Shown here in pieces: positions 1 to 12,860 of a stretch of 64,000 nt of DNA. This DNA comes from Silene latifolia (Eukaryota > Streptophyta > Magnoliopsida > Caryophyllales > Caryophyllaceae), in assembly GCF_048544455.1 (NCBI RefSeq), contig NC_133532.1, forward strand, positions 82,415,156 through 82,479,155. Reading direction: 5' to 3'. The notes under the pieces were generated by a model that worked only from the letters and a program-made list of their open reading frames with translations, did not search any database and had not been told where the DNA came from. Each line of letters begins with the position of its first letter. Position 1 is the first letter of the stretch. A program made the position numbers and the translations under genes.

Positions 1-1012
1 TCCGTGGATAAAACGTTGTTTATCAAGTCACAAGGAAATGAATCGTTGCTTGTGCAAGTATATGTCGATGACATTATTTTTGGTGCAACTAACAATGTTC
101 TTTATAAGTACTTTTCTGATTTGATGACTTCGGAATTTGAAATGAGTATGATGGGAGAACTTGGATTCTTTCTTGGTCTTCAAATCAAACAAGGTGAGAA
201 TGGAACTATGATTCACCAACAAAAGTACTTAAAGGAAATGTTAAGCAAGTTTGGGTTTACTAATTCTAATCCTATGCCTACACCAATGGTGTCTAAAGTC
301 AAGCTTGACAAAGACGAAAACGGTAAGAGCATTAGTGAAAAGGTATATCGAGGTATGATCGGTTCCTTACTTTACTTAACCGCTAGTCGACCCGACATAC
401 AATTTAGTGTGTGTGCTTGTGCCCGTTTCCAAGCAAATCCTAAGGAATCTCATTTCAAAGCCGTCAAACGGATTTTTAGGTATTTGATTGGAACACAAGG
501 GCTATATCTTTGGTACCCAACTCACTACGAACTTGATCTTGTAGGTTTTTCGGATGCGGATTATGCCGGTGACACATTGGATAGGAAAAGCACTTCGGGC
601 ATTGCTACCTTCCTAGGACCGTGTCTCATTTCATGGGCTTCAAGAAGCAAAACACCGTTGCATTATCCACTACGAAAGCGAATATGTGAGTGCCGCTCTA
701 TGTTGTGCACAAATTCTTTGGGTACGTCAACAATTGCATGATTATGGCCTTACTTTCGAGACTACCCCTATTTTTTGTGACAACACTAGTGCAATTAATA
801 TATCAAAGAATCCTATACAACACTCACGAACTAAACACATCGACATACGACATCATTTTCTACGTGATCAAGTTGAGAAAGGTCATATTTGTCTAAGCTT
901 TTGTAAAACGGAAAATCAAATTGCGGACATTCTTACAAAACCGTTAGAAAGAGAACAATTCGAAAGACTTCGGTCGGAAATTGGTTTATTAGGTGACATA
1001 CCGCTAAATTAA
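1..1012 (+). pseudogene. Copia (Sirevirus) pol 3' end: reverse transcriptase and RNase H, frameshifted
   Basis: This is the C-terminal part of a Ty1/Copia polyprotein, entering from the left edge of the window. The reverse transcriptase catalytic YVDD motif is at 61-72, followed by the usual thumb and connection segment. The RNase H domain begins with the DADYAG-type motif near 555-575 and the KSTSG motif near 588-602. Two single-base losses near 638 and 685 move the reading frame out and then back. The rest of RNase H (the FCDN, KHIDIRHHFLRD and DILTKPL motifs) is read at about 686-1012 and ends at a normal stop. RT followed by RNase H, with an env-like gene downstream, fits the Sirevirus lineage. 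The two shifts mean this copy cannot make a full pol product. Confidence 0.93.
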
Positions 1013-1371
1013 ATTACGTTTTCCAATGATTGATTAGAAGGAGGATTTACATGAAATTAAATGTTAGTTAACATGGTATAATACATGCAAATGTCGACAA
1101 AATGAAATTGACAAATTTAATGAGTGCACTTGAGTTGTTTTTGCATTGAGCTTCCAAAAATCACTTTATGTCCCATCACTTAAAAGCCTACACCCTAGCC
1201 TCACATTATCAACACTCAACCGTCCCTCACCTAGAATAACTACACCATCCCCTCATTTACTTCCATGTTTCCACTAAGCACACCCTATTATCCACTAAAT
1301 AAACAACCAACTCTCACTTTTTCGGATTCCCAAAAACCGTCAAAGCCATTTCCTCTTCCACTCTCTTCAAA
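1013..1371 (+). other. Sirevirus spacer between pol and the env-like gene
   Basis: This is untranslated DNA between the pol stop and the first ATG of the next long frame. It contains short C-rich and pyrimidine-rich stretches near 1190-1370 that could be leader sequence of an env-like mRNA. I see no open frame worth calling. The frame starting at 1265 is an overlapping shadow of the next gene. Confidence 0.6.
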
Positions 1372-3421
1372 ATGCCTCCAAAACTTTCCAAAGAATTACT
1401 TCAACTCAGAAATTCCTTTAATCCAAAATACATTGCCAAGAAAAAGATGGCTCCCAAAACCGCTGCCAAACCAAATGAGATCACCTCTGCCACTGCCAAA
1501 CCAACCGTTGCACGAAAGAAGACTACCGCCAAAAGGGGCGGTGGTCGTGGCAGAGGAGGAAGAATTAGGAATCCTCCTATTTCTCTCCAATTAGATGCGG
1601 AGGTGGACATTGACACCGATGAAGAAGACTCCGGTTCTAAGGGAACCAAAACGAATGAAGATGTTGAAAAATCAAGTGATGTTGTCGAAACAAGTGAAAA
1701 GGGAAATCACTCAAGTGAGATGAAAGAGGGGGAACTTGACGGAGAGAAATCAAAAGAGGGAAACAAAGAAAAAGAAAGTGAGGAAAAATCAGAGAAATCA
1801 AAAGAAAGTGAGGAAAAATCAAAAGAAAGTAAAGAAAAATTAGAGGAAAAAGAAAAGGAAAGTGAGGAAAAATCAAAAGAAAATCAAGGGGATTCAAAAG
1901 AAAAAGAAAAGAAGGAGAAGAGTGACGATGAGAAAGATGTTGTTGAAAAAAATGATGATGATGTACTATTGAAAGATTTGGTGAGTGAAACTTTAGAAAA
2001 GGATAAGAGGAGTGAGAGTGATGCAACGGAGGCCTCCACTGTTGAAAGGGAAATCGGTTCCAATGCTGAAAAAATCGATTATGAAGTTGTTGATGTTGAA
2101 GATCGTGATGATACCACAATGGTGTTTGATGATGGGCTTGACCCATTGTTCTCAAAACCTGCATCACGAACCCGGTCCAAGAGAAAGATGCTTGAAATAT
2201 TTGGTGATGATGACGAAGATGTGACCCCGGAAGCATCCCCTCCAAAACCCAAGGTTACTCAAAGAAAAAGGGGATCCGGGTCAAAAACCAAAGCAACCAA
2301 AAGGGCTCGTTATCATCGGGATTTGCCAAGCATAGATGAAAATGAGATCATTGAGGAGAAGGTCCCTCTCAACACATGCATGGATCTTGTCATTGCTCCC
2401 TTTGCCGAATCATTCAAGAATGACATCTTCAACCATCTTAATTCTCTTGATCTCCCGGAGGAGATCTTCAAGATATGTCACGGTATCTTTGATTTGTTGC
2501 TTCCACGATGGAAGGCGCTATAAGAAATCCTGGTATGACACATCTCTTGCTTTCAAATACTTCAAAGAGGCCATGTATGCACAGGGTTGGGTGAATCTGT
2601 TGGACAAATATAGTCCCATGTATTTGTCCGAAGTCATCCAATTCTATGCAACAGTCAAGGTGGATGTTGAATCTGGAACTCTCTCAGCCTTTATCAATCA
2701 GAAACCCTTTGTCCTAACCGTTGACCAACTTGCTACTCATCTTGATATCTGTAATGTCGGGCTTACCTCTTTCCCAAAACGTGATTGGGGTGAAGTTGAT
2801 GAGGTTACCTCTACCCAGGTCATGAAGGTTCTTCGACCTCATGATGATGATGGCCCTACCAACATATATGCCTTTGAATTAACCGCACCCACCCGGTTCA
2901 TCTTCAACCTGGTTTTTCGTAACCTTGTCCCTTCCAACAATAGCCGTGGGAGATGTTCTCTTCTTGACATACTCCTAATTCATCACATTGTTAAGCACAA
3001 ACCCATTAACCTTCCTCGCCTTATGTTTCACCGAATACTTGAGATGTCCACTGAGTTCCAAAGCGGCAACTTTGACAAAAACGCCGTAGTTCCCTATGGT
3101 ATATGGCTCTCGATAATTTTTATGAGGGAAGGGTTAGTGTTGAAGGGAAGCCCTGCTATTGAGAAATTAAGTGATGAGATGACACCGGGTCTTCTTTCTC
3201 GGATGAACTTGGAGATTAAGAATGGCAAATTGGAAAGGAAGAATCAGTCGGGTTCTACAGTGGGTTCTACCGTTGAAATGGGTGTGGTCCTTGCAAAGTT
3301 GGATGAGCTCCTTGGGATTGTGAACCGGTTGGTCAAAGAACAGGGCAAGTTGAGGGATGAAGTTGGTGATCTTCGCACCATGAATGAAGATCTCCTTGAA
3401 CGTTTTCAGAATGCCTCCTAA
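1372..3421 (+). pseudogene. Sirevirus envelope-like protein gene with one frameshift
   Basis: An ORF downstream of pol and upstream of the polypurine tract occupies the place where Sireviruses such as SIRE1 carry an env-like gene. The first 383 codons (1372-2523) give a basic start rich in K, P and A. A long low-complexity acidic/basic KE and KESEEKS stretch follows at about residues 110-190, then acidic DDD runs and a basic TRSKRK patch. The second half is read one frame over, to 3421. It has a folded-looking domain (YLSEVIQFY, FVLTVDQLATHL, LDILLIHHIVKH) and a C-terminal heptad coiled coil from about 3285 to 3410. The frame changes near 2515. No clear signal peptide or transmembrane segment is visible, so 'envelope-like' is a positional family name, not a demonstrated function. 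Confidence 0.78.
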
Positions 3422-3591
3422 ACCCATGCCTCTTTAACCCGTTTCTCCTCTTGAACTTTGGCTCTTTGTTTCGTTTTAAGACACTCTCTTGCACCTTCGG
3501 TTGTTTGTTTTTAATTTGCTTGAACTATTTGCGTGTGTTTTAATCGTGTTGCTTGACTTTTGGACATGTTTTCTCCTCCTTTGACGATGTC

Positions 3592-3836
3592 AAGAGGGGG
3601 AAGTAGTTTAAATTATGCTATGTGTGATCTTCTAACTCTTAGGCTAACGTTCACCTTAATTATGTCTTAGCTTCCATGATTAGATGTTTTACCTTGGCCA
3701 AGCATGTTGCACCTCTCGAATACCTTGATCATGTTTATTAATCATGTTTATGTTGAATTTGACCAAAGACCGACTAACCATGGGCTAAGGGGGAATATCA
3801 CACATGTTTGGACTTGTCATCATCAAAGGGGGAATT
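3592..3836 (+). promoter_or_regulatory. Multiple polypurine tracts before the Sirevirus 3' LTR
   Basis: Three near-identical purine tracts of the AAGGGGGAA type lie at 3592-3603, 3787-3795 and 3825-3836. The last directly abuts the LTR start and should be the plus-strand priming site. Repeated tracts in this region are a known Sirevirus feature. Confidence 0.75.
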
Positions 3837-5201
3837 TGTTAGAACACATTAGATTGATGATGCCAAGTCCCCTTGTTATTTGATTGTTTGCTCTTAGTTG
3901 AAATTAGTGAATGAAGCAATCAAATGGACTTTCAACAATGATTCAAGATGATCAAGTCATTCAAGGAAGTCAAGACAATGATACTTTCCAAAGCCTTAGT
4001 CGATATATGTAAGAGTAAGTGTAACATTCTCATTTAAGTCAAGTAATGGCAAAACCATGCAACGGTCGCTTGTCACCGTGGTTTCTGGTACTATCATACG
4101 GAGGAGCTTTCGGTCCAAATGTTTTTAAGTGTCAAAACTTTGCAAACTTTAAACCTTAAACATTTGAATTTTCAGAAACTTGAAAACAATCTGAGATTTT
4201 GGAGTCACAAGCCCACTTGACTAAGCCTCTAGATTTGTGCAAACACCTTTTACCAAAATGGCAAAAAAGACTTGTCAAACTTCTAAAGTAAGAAATGCTT
4301 TTTGCCATTTCGGTAAATTGTCACATGTTGAGTGTAGAAGCTTAAGTTTTCTGATTTCTTAAGCCCCAAGCCTATAAGTCTAACACTTACCATCACTCAA
4401 AGCTATTATTTATATATTGGATTTAATTCTTCAATGTGTACTTACCTAAGACTAAATCCACTATAAATAGAGTGTCTTAGTCACATTTATTTCTTAAGAC
4501 TTCCAAAGCATTTATTGTAAAAACCTTGCAAATCATTTGTGCATTAAAAGCTTTGTTCTTCAAGCATTTGCAAAACGTTTTTCTGGTTTTAAGTCTTCAA
4601 AATTGTTTTCGAAAAAAGCTGTAAAACCTCCAAGTATCGATTCATTTGTCTTTGTGACATGATGAGTTTGTTCCATGATTCTCGTGTTAGATCTTCATTG
4701 TAATCTCCATGTTCATTTAGTGAACTCTTGAGATTCAAGATTCTGTAACACCTTGAGATAGAACCCATAAACTCTTGAAGCGGAGTAGCTTTAAGTTTGA
4801 GTGCAACCGGAGTAGGTTGGCGAGTTATTTTCATTGTAAGGGGTTTAGTAAGTTTGAGTAAATTTCTAAACAAGCAATAAAATAACGGTTGGACGTAGGC
4901 CTCGGAGTAGAGGCTGAACCAATTTTTTAAATGTCGTTTGTTTGTTCATTTACTTTTACGTTCTTCCACTTTGCTATTTCTCGCTTGTACCTAATCAAGT
5001 TCAGTGTCACAGTCAACTATACCGTGACATAGGACTGCTGTATCTTCTTGTGAACTTACATCTAATTAAGTTTCTCAAGTCTTGTACTTCACTTATTCTT
5101 TACTTAAGATAATTAATTAACCAAGTTAAGAATAAATTTTTAAAAGGTACACCTAATTCACCCCCTCCCCCTCTTAGGTGTTAATCGTTCTTAACTCTTC
5201 A
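3837..5201 (+). repeat. Sirevirus 3' LTR
   Basis: The LTR starts with TGTTAGAACACATTAG immediately after the polypurine tract. It runs to a CA at 5200-5201 (1365 bp). The right end is fixed independently, because from 5202 onward the sequence matches the 3' part of another LTR exactly. The matching 5' LTR of this element must lie left of the window. The long frame on the minus strand at 4589-4873 is spurious. Confidence 0.82.
4462..4470 (+). promoter_or_regulatory. TATA box of the Sirevirus LTR
   Basis: TATAAATAG lies roughly 625 bp into the LTR in a C/A-rich setting. This is where a U3/R promoter would be expected. Confidence 0.6.
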
Positions 5202-5388
5202 CTCAAGAACAAGAAGAGAAAGGTGATCTCTCTTGTGCCCAATATAGCCGAAATATTGAATGTAAGGACATTATTTCTCTTCTTTTATATTATTGTTTGC
5301 ATGCATAAAATCCGTTTTAATTTTATGACAAATTATTTTAGACATATATGAGTATGTTAAATATGTATATAGATCTACATTTCTTTCA
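5202..5388 (+). repeat. 3' remnant of the 5' LTR of Copia element 2
   Basis: By eye, all 187 bases match 12674-12860, the last 187 bases of the 3' LTR of the same element. The rest of this 5' LTR should lie on the far side of the Sirevirus, left of the window. The end (CTTTCA) is followed at once by a primer-binding site. Confidence 0.9.
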
Positions 5389-5403
5389 ATCGGTATCAGA
5401 GCC
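5389..5403 (+). promoter_or_regulatory. tRNA primer-binding site of Copia element 2
   Basis: CGGTATCAGAGCCACGG directly follows the LTR end. The GGTATCAGAGC core is the complement of the initiator-methionine tRNA 3' end, which most plant Copia elements use. Confidence 0.8.
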
Positions 5404-7129
5404 ACGGTTGTTTGCATGCAAATTGGTTAAAAGTTTTTCCGAGTTATATGAATAACAAAATAAAACTTGTAAAATTTGTGTTATTATGATATATCACGAA
5501 ATAATTACATGCATGTTAATATTTCTGGTCCTAAAGTGTTTTAGGATATTTTGGTTAATTTTTCGGATTTTTATTGTTCATATTTAATAATAATGACATT
5601 TAAATGTGATTTTATGAGTAAAAATGTCATTTTTGGTCGAAAATTAGCTATACTTCGAATTTTCACTTGGTTTTTGGATATGTTGTTACATATATTATTT
5701 TGAGATAACCTGTAAATTTTCATAATTTTTGCACTTGTTATGCTCGAAAAATGATTTTTTCATTATTAAATTCGGATTTACAAGAAAAATAGGTTAATAT
5801 GAGTTAAATTTCGAATCTGGTCATAGAAAATTTATATGTTGTCACATGCAATTTTACAAGATGTGTGTAAAATAATTGGCTATAAAGAAGTCTTTTAGCA
5901 TGATTTATGAATTTTTGAAGAAAAATGGCATAAATAGTGACATTATTAGTGAAAATTAATAAAATATAATCTATGACTTAGGAAAAACGTATAATGTTGC
6001 ATTTTATTATCTTTTTCAGATCTAAAATTGAAAAGTTGGTGAAAATAATTTTTCCATGTTTTTATGATTATATTATTAAATATCGATAAACCGCAACATT
6101 GTTTTTCCTAAAATTTTCAAATTTTTAACCTAAGATTTTGAACATTATGAGTGTCATGGATTTTTCCAGAATGTTCATGAATTTAAATTTCAAATTTTGA
6201 ATTTATTTGAAATTTTTCGATTTATTTGAAGTTTAATGGCTTATTTTTGTAATTTTGGTCCATTTATGAACAATTTTGTAAATAAAAGTTAATTATGGTC
6301 AAATTATTAGTGAAGACTATATTTTGAGTCCTAAGAGGTTAGGGTAATTAACTTATGCATAAATATGAGTTTATGTATTTTTGTGATTATAAAATGTTGA
6401 AATCACGCAAATCCGTAAAAACCGAGTAATATATGATATTGGCTATTTAAAGGCGATTTAGCATAAAAATTGAGCATGTTCCTACATATTATAATGCTGC
6501 ATTTTCCTTATGATTGTCATATTTTTAATTTATGTAATTTTGAATTATGTAATTTTACTTAGTATGGCCTTAGATTTTAATTGGTATTTCCCGAAATGTA
6601 TGGGAATATCGATTCGGTTGTAATTTTTATTGTGATCTCGTATCACCGTTTTGTAATATTTAATAGATTTATTTTATTTTAGTTACAAATGTATAATAGG
6701 AAATTATGTAATTTATTATGTAATTTTATTCATTCCGGAGTTCCTAAAGACGGATTTCTTCAAGAATGACGATTCATAAAGACGGTGTTACCTCGAGATG
6801 CGTGCCACAACCGAAGTTCAAGGGACCAATGGAGTTGGTTTCCGAATATGTAATAGATTAATAGTTTTTCTATTTTAGGATAGGCCATACTAGGATTTAT
6901 TTATTCTTTTATGCTTGCATTTTATTTTATGTCACATGCATCGCTAAATCGCCATAACTAAAACATGCATTGTCTTTTATCGAGTTTATCGACCGTGTCA
7001 ATTACAATTATCGTAGTTCACCGCTTTAGTTCACTTAAAACGTGATAGATAATAAATTGACATGACCTCTCGCTAAAACAATTAATTGAGATATAGCCTT
7101 ACCAAATAGTAGAAACCATGAAAACCTAT

Positions 7130-7480
7130 TTCGCGAGGGAGTGCACTCGGCCCTACCGGGTACAAACCTTGTTACGTAGGGGAAGTGGGTGATAAATGTT
7201 AATCCACCGAATTCATGTTGATAAGGGATGTATCGGCCCTACCGTGCCCAAGTTGATATGGATTTGGATCATGGACACATTTATTCGAAATTTGGATTGA
7301 ACTCAACAAAAGTTTTTGATAAGGGATGTATCGGCCCTACCGTGCCCTTGTCGAATGTGTTTTGGGCTAAAGATAAATGTTAATGTAATGTTATCGACCA
7401 AGAGTTCTAAAAGTAGAATCGATTAAACGTTAATCCACCGAGTTATATTGATAAAGGATGAATCGGCCCTACCGTGCCTA
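7130..7480 (+). repeat. Four dispersed leader repeats in Copia element 2
   Basis: A roughly 30 bp unit containing TCGGCCCTACCGTGCC recurs at about 7140-7165 (diverged), 7220-7249, 7318-7347 and 7450-7479. Each of the last three is preceded by TTGATAA(G/A)GGATG or a close variant. The spacing is irregular (about 100-130 bp) and separators such as GATAAATGTTAATCCACCGA also recur, so this looks like a degraded larger tandem repeat. Confidence 0.75.
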
Positions 7481-9240
7481 AGTCGATATGAATGTGGGTC
7501 TTGGAATCATTTATCATAGTTGGGTAGAGGTCACTATGTAAATGCTATACTTGTTTACAAGTATTAATATAACGATAAATGTTTTGTTTTCCACTATTCC
7601 GTTATCATATTGTTCTATTTCTTTACCACAATTCATATACGATATCATTTCGTTTTTGATTCAAATCTCCATTAAAATATCGTATCTAAAGACAAATATG
7701 AGTTTGCTTCTAAAACCTCACATGAACCATTGCTAAGGATCTCTTGTAAAGAGTATAGATTAAAGTTATTCATTATCAAACAGGTTTTTGATTCTTGACT
7801 AACACATCTACTTGCAATGGATTGTTTTTCATGTACTTAAATGCATTAAGTACATCGAAGCGATAAAATTGTTTTGGTAATTAGTTTTGTCAAGAATTCG
7901 TAATTGACCAAAATAACGCAACCACTTCAATGAAAGTTTTTAAGACTAAAACGAACAAATGAAGAGTAATCTTCATGAATTCAATTTTGCTTCTCAAAGC
8001 AAAGACTCATTGAAATGAGTGGGAGCATTCTCTTAAACCGTTAAGATGAGGACGAGGTTCAAGAAGTAAAGATAATAATGGAATTGATACAAGGTAATGT
8101 TAAAGGTAAAGTTGTTGTGAATGACGATACTAAACCTATCAATTCCGACCGATAAAGTTTCCATTGTCTTAAAATGTTGGACACGAGAAAGGAAACTACC
8201 CCAAATTATTGAAGAATCAACAAAGTTAGTTGTGGGACATCTAATGGGACCTTCTTCTTTAAAAATGTTTATTTGATTAAACATAAATTTTGCTAGTATT
8301 ACTTCGTCAATATTAGAAACCGGTGGTGGTTTTCATCATTATGTTTGATACATAGGATGATTAGAATATGACGACTAGCAACAATGAAGTCGAGAGATAG
8401 AGTAATTGTGTACTCAATCTAGTTTTTGGATTTAAAGTGGTACTTAATTGTGACTATTAAGTGCATAAACTCTAAATAAGAATATAAACTTGTTAAGAGA
8501 CAAAAGAGGTTTCACTTTTGTGACCCTTTACACCACGATTTGATATATGGCTAGCCCATTATCAAGGTGATAATATTCTAAACCAAACTAGAACGATATA
8601 TCATGAAGATGATACAAGACTCAAATTGGTAACCCAAGTTTAAACCTTAAAATTTTGGAATGATGAACGCAAAGAGTTATCGAGTACTCTTGAAACCATT
8701 AGATTGTTAATGGTATATGCGTATCTTGTATTCAAAGCAAGATATCTCGTGCCTTTTGGTTGAAAAGGAAATCGAGGTTGTATATCATCGATCCAAAATA
8801 GGTTGATCATTTTCTTTTACCAACGATTTAAGTTGACGCAAGAATGTTCACTTAATAAGGTAAAAGGAGAAATCTTTGAAGGATTTCAAAGAGTTCAAGG
8901 AATCACGATTTAGTCGTGATGGGATTATCAAAGTGAAGACTTTGATATAAGCCAAAGGAAATGTGATATAGTATCACATGTTAATCTCTCTTAGCACGCA
9001 TTATGAAATAATGTGTGATTAGATAAGAAATCAAACGCTATTCGATATGGTTTGGATTTCAATCAAGTTACTTTGAGTTACTTGATCCTTTTGGGGATTT
9101 TATCATTTTTGTCTAAATTAATTTTTCCACTAAATCGAATCATATGAGATATGAAATGGTAAGGGTACCATGGTTGTAAGTTTTCACAAGAAACAAATGC
9201 TCATTTTTCCCTTTCATTTTTCACGAGTACAACGGGTTTG

Positions 9241-10120
9241 CGGCTCATGAAGCTGTCTTTCTAAAATACAAGTTTATTTTTAGAAGACAGAGTGGGAGAA
9301 ATTTATCAAAGAGCCACAAAGATGTTATGTCGCAAGAAACTGGTCTTTCTTGGCTACGTGAGACGTTTTGTGTAAGACATTGTTTCTTCAAAACCTAGGA
9401 GGTTAAAATTCGTCACTTGTTAAAAATGATGAATTCATGTTACTTTTAAGAAAGTAAAGAGCTTATAACTTACAAAGAAATTGTTTGATTCAAGATTGAT
9501 TACTTCAAAGAGTAATGAACATATGACTTACATAAGAGTGTTTAAGTCACAACTCAATACAAGGCTTAGAGCCATGAAAATCCGAAATAAAAGGCTTGAT
9601 TAGTGACAAAGGGTTTTGCACTAATAAAGAGAGATTTCAAGGTTTGATTGGTTGCAAAGGTTTTTGCACCAATTGAAATGCTTAAGTCTATTTGGATCTT
9701 CTTAGGGATTGTGTTTCATTATTATGAAATACATAGCGAGTGAATCTAGAACCCACTTCTTCAATTAGAAGGAATGTATTCAATACATGTCTTGAGTTTT
9801 GAAGATTCTTGCAATCCTAAGATAATGTGAAACTTAAGAGAGGGTCTTAAGTAGGACATCAATGAGTTGGAATCAACATTTTGGATCATGTGATAAAACA
9901 TTTCTCGATAAGTCAAGAAGTTGTGTTTATACATGAAGTTTAGTGGGAGTTACGGAAATTTTAATTAGTCCGATATGTGGATGACATATTGATCATTGAG
10001 AATGATTTAAGACTTTTGGAGTATTATAATACATCTTAGATATCCGGATTTATGAAGATAAATCCACATGATATTAGCGTCGTTAAGAAGTCTTATGTTG
10101 ATAAGATTCATGACTAGTTC
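9241..10120 (+). pseudogene. Decayed Copia integrase-RT remnant
   Basis: Short Copia-like peptides can be read only by switching frames: HEAVFLKYKF near 9241-9280 (the segment after integrase) and YVDDILIIEND near 9990-10022 (RT active site). A degraded CVYT-type segment sits before the YVDD, with stops and frame changes throughout. The aspartates of the RT motif survive, but nothing continuous can be translated. Confidence 0.7.
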
Positions 10121-11597
10121 AATTTAATTGAACGTATTTGATTGATTCCATTTGCTTCCTATTCACTGGATCAATTAAATAAGTAATGATGTATAACACT
10201 TCATATACTTTGAGTATGATGAATTGTTTTTTTCAAAATCGAATTTAAGTAATCTTTACCAAGTATGTAAAGATTACCCTTAAGTGCTTGCAAAAGCATT
10301 AAGGAAGTAAAGCAAAGTGTTTATGATGCAATTTTGTGTAAGGGTGTTACACAAGTGACAATTGACAATTGAGATTGCGCATGGTTTCCGACAAAACCAT
10401 AATCAAAACACATTAAGAGGGTTAAGATACCATTGTGGCAATGTTAATAAAGAAGTAGATTTTCTAGAATCGTTCTAGGCAATAAAGAACAATGAGAGAT
10501 ATTTATAACGGAAATTGAGTACACTTACGATCATGAGATGTGCAAGAAGGATGAGTCCCGCACACTGTGAAAACAGTGGGAGCTATTCTTAGGCTAGAGG
10601 GCCTATGTCTTGATTAGGATCTCGACACGTACTCAGAAAGTTTTGTAATGCAAATGTATACATTACAAAGGAAAACAAGTATGTAGTGAGGTTAAGTAAG
10701 GTACAAGAAATTGATAAAACCTACTAACCAAAGCCTTCTCAAAGGCTAAACATGATGAGTCATGTCATTTCAATTGAATTAAAATGAACAACTACATGCA
10801 AGATCAAATTAGATTATAGAATATGAAATAGTAATCAGGCATTGACTATTCATATATGATAATCGCATTTGTCGTTCGAGTTTTTCTTTAAAAACTCCTT
10901 TTATACTTTGTTACATCCAAACGGGTTGTAGAGACAATTGAACCCCGTTAAAGTGAACACGGATTAACATTGTATTCGCCCATAGTCACTTGTATGAGGT
11001 GACGTCTCGAAGTGACTAGAGTGTGATGCGATTGATGGTAAGTTCAAGTGCCATACAGTCATGTGAGATGACTAGTCGATCACATAGGCAGATGTTAGGA
11101 ACACCTTGTCGGGCCTAATGACCGCTTATAGAGTTCTGGCAAATTTATATAGCCTGGTCGTGGCGAGAGCTGCTATAGTATTCTAATGAGTCGATTCTTT
11201 TGACTAAAGACTATTCACCTAAGATGGCTCAGTTTCAGATTAACTTTGATTTGTGTTACTACGACCTTCGTAAATGGGGTCAAATGGGCATATTTTGGGT
11301 TATGATGGCTGTGGCTAGTCGAAGGGAATGAGTGCGATAGGAATTGTCCATCCCCTTGTCAGGGTTAAAACAATATCTCAGGGCCACTCGAGGAGTAATG
11401 AACTGGAAATGCGTGGCCACGCTCGGAAGGTATCCAGAGTGGATAAATCCGGTCAATCAGTTATTCTCCAGATCGAGGAAACCACTCTCGATATGATCAC
11501 TTGCAAGTACGACCTGAAAGACACCTTGCATTGAGTGGGAGATAGTAATAGGACAAGAGAATTGGTGACGCACACTTGTCGAGGACAAGTGGGAGAT

Positions 11598-12860
11598 TGT
11601 TGGGAAATGTGTCCTCAACAATAGTGCGATCACATGATTTAAATATCATTTCTAAATCTCATTTTAAGAATACAATTGGGAAGTAATATTGTTACTGTCA
11701 ACTGGTCAACATATATCGGTAATGATTGGTCAAGCTAGAGTTTGACATTCTTGTCGTGTGACGGTGGTGATCAGTTGACCCCCTAGGTCATACCTAAAGG
11801 GCAATACACTTAATTGATTATTTAATTAATCGTATAACGTTACGAGTTGATTAAATTACTTGAAAATTGACGGGCGATTTTGGAAGTAAAATTTACGTAT
11901 CAAATTGAAATGTGATTAAATGAGATACGGTCCAAGTAATTGAATTGTATCATTACTCGGATGAAATAATTGTTTAATGTAACAATTGAATTGAATGAAT
12001 TATTATAAATACAATCCGTTGTGATTTATTAATTGGTAAAAATTTTGGTACAAGTAATTATGATATTACTAAGTCAATTTTTGTATGTGACGTATTTTTG
12101 ATAATACGTTGTTTTTTAATATGTTAAAAATTACATAACAAATATATGTGACATGTGACATGTAACATATAGACAATTGACAAAAATAATATGGACACCA
12201 TGTTATGTAAAGTGCCGAAAATAAGAGGGGAATGGACTTAATATTGTGTTTATATTTTAAATAAGAAAACATAATGATTATAAAGTAATCTAGCCATGCA
12301 AGCCTATGAACATTGTTAAGAGCAACAATTTCATGCATTGGCTCTTTCCTTCCTCCACTCCCACCGGTTTTGGGAAGTAAAAACACTTGAGTTTGTTTTT
12401 CTTATTTTGCCTAATATTTACTAAGAGGTAGTGGATGCTTATTCATTCTTTTACTCATCAAAATATAAGATTTCTAGAGAGACAAAAACTCTCTCTTCTT
12501 CTTCTCTCCCATATAGCCGAAATTATTAAGTATGTATAATAATTTTGGGTCATTTTTCTACTAGATTAATATTATACTAGTATTCATAATATTAATTAGA
12601 TTAAGTGTTAAGCCTTGGGTATAAAGCTTGGGGAGAGATCTTATTCTTAGATCTTGTTCATCCATTGGAATAGCTCAAGAACAAGAAGAGAAAGGTGATC
12701 TCTCTTGTGCCCAATATAGCCGAAATATTGAATGTAAGGACATTATTTCTCTTCTTTTATATTATTGTTTGCATGCATAAAATCCGTTTTAATTTTATGA
12801 CAAATTATTTTAGACATATATGAGTATGTTAAATATGTATATAGATCTACATTTCTTTCA
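11598..12860 (+). repeat. 3' LTR of Copia element 2
   Basis: A 1263 bp LTR starts TGTTGGGAAATG and ends ACATTTCTTTCA. The right end coincides with the abrupt start of Athila coding sequence at 12861. Its last 187 bases repeat at 5202-5388. The predicted 5 bp target duplication is GAGTG (12861-12865), and the other copy should be left of the window. The frame at 12069-12386 on the minus strand is spurious. Confidence 0.9.

Larger units (their letters stand above)
5389..11597 (+). mobile_element. Internal region of degenerate Copia element 2
   Basis: About 6.2 kb lies between the two LTRs. No long frame survives. A 2.3 kb AT-rich leader (with the repeats at 7130-7480) is followed by decayed pol sequence. 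Recognisable pieces in the plus direction are an integrase-to-RT linker (EAVFLKYKF type) near 9245-9290 and an RT YVDDILII motif near 9990-10017. The purine-rich stretch at 11588-11597 just before the 3' LTR is the likely polypurine tract. The short frame at 11328-11534 has no resemblance I recognise. The order linker-RT-LTR shows plus orientation and Copia type. Confidence 0.8.

Noticed and set aside
1637..2245. 202-codon frame on the minus strand opposite the env-like gene (His/Phe/Leu-rich)
   Set aside because: It is the complement of the low-complexity KE-rich coding stretch and has no independent features.
7130..7480. CRISPR-like direct repeats
   Set aside because: Copies and spacers are irregular in length, repeats are imperfect, and the context is a plant retrotransposon leader.
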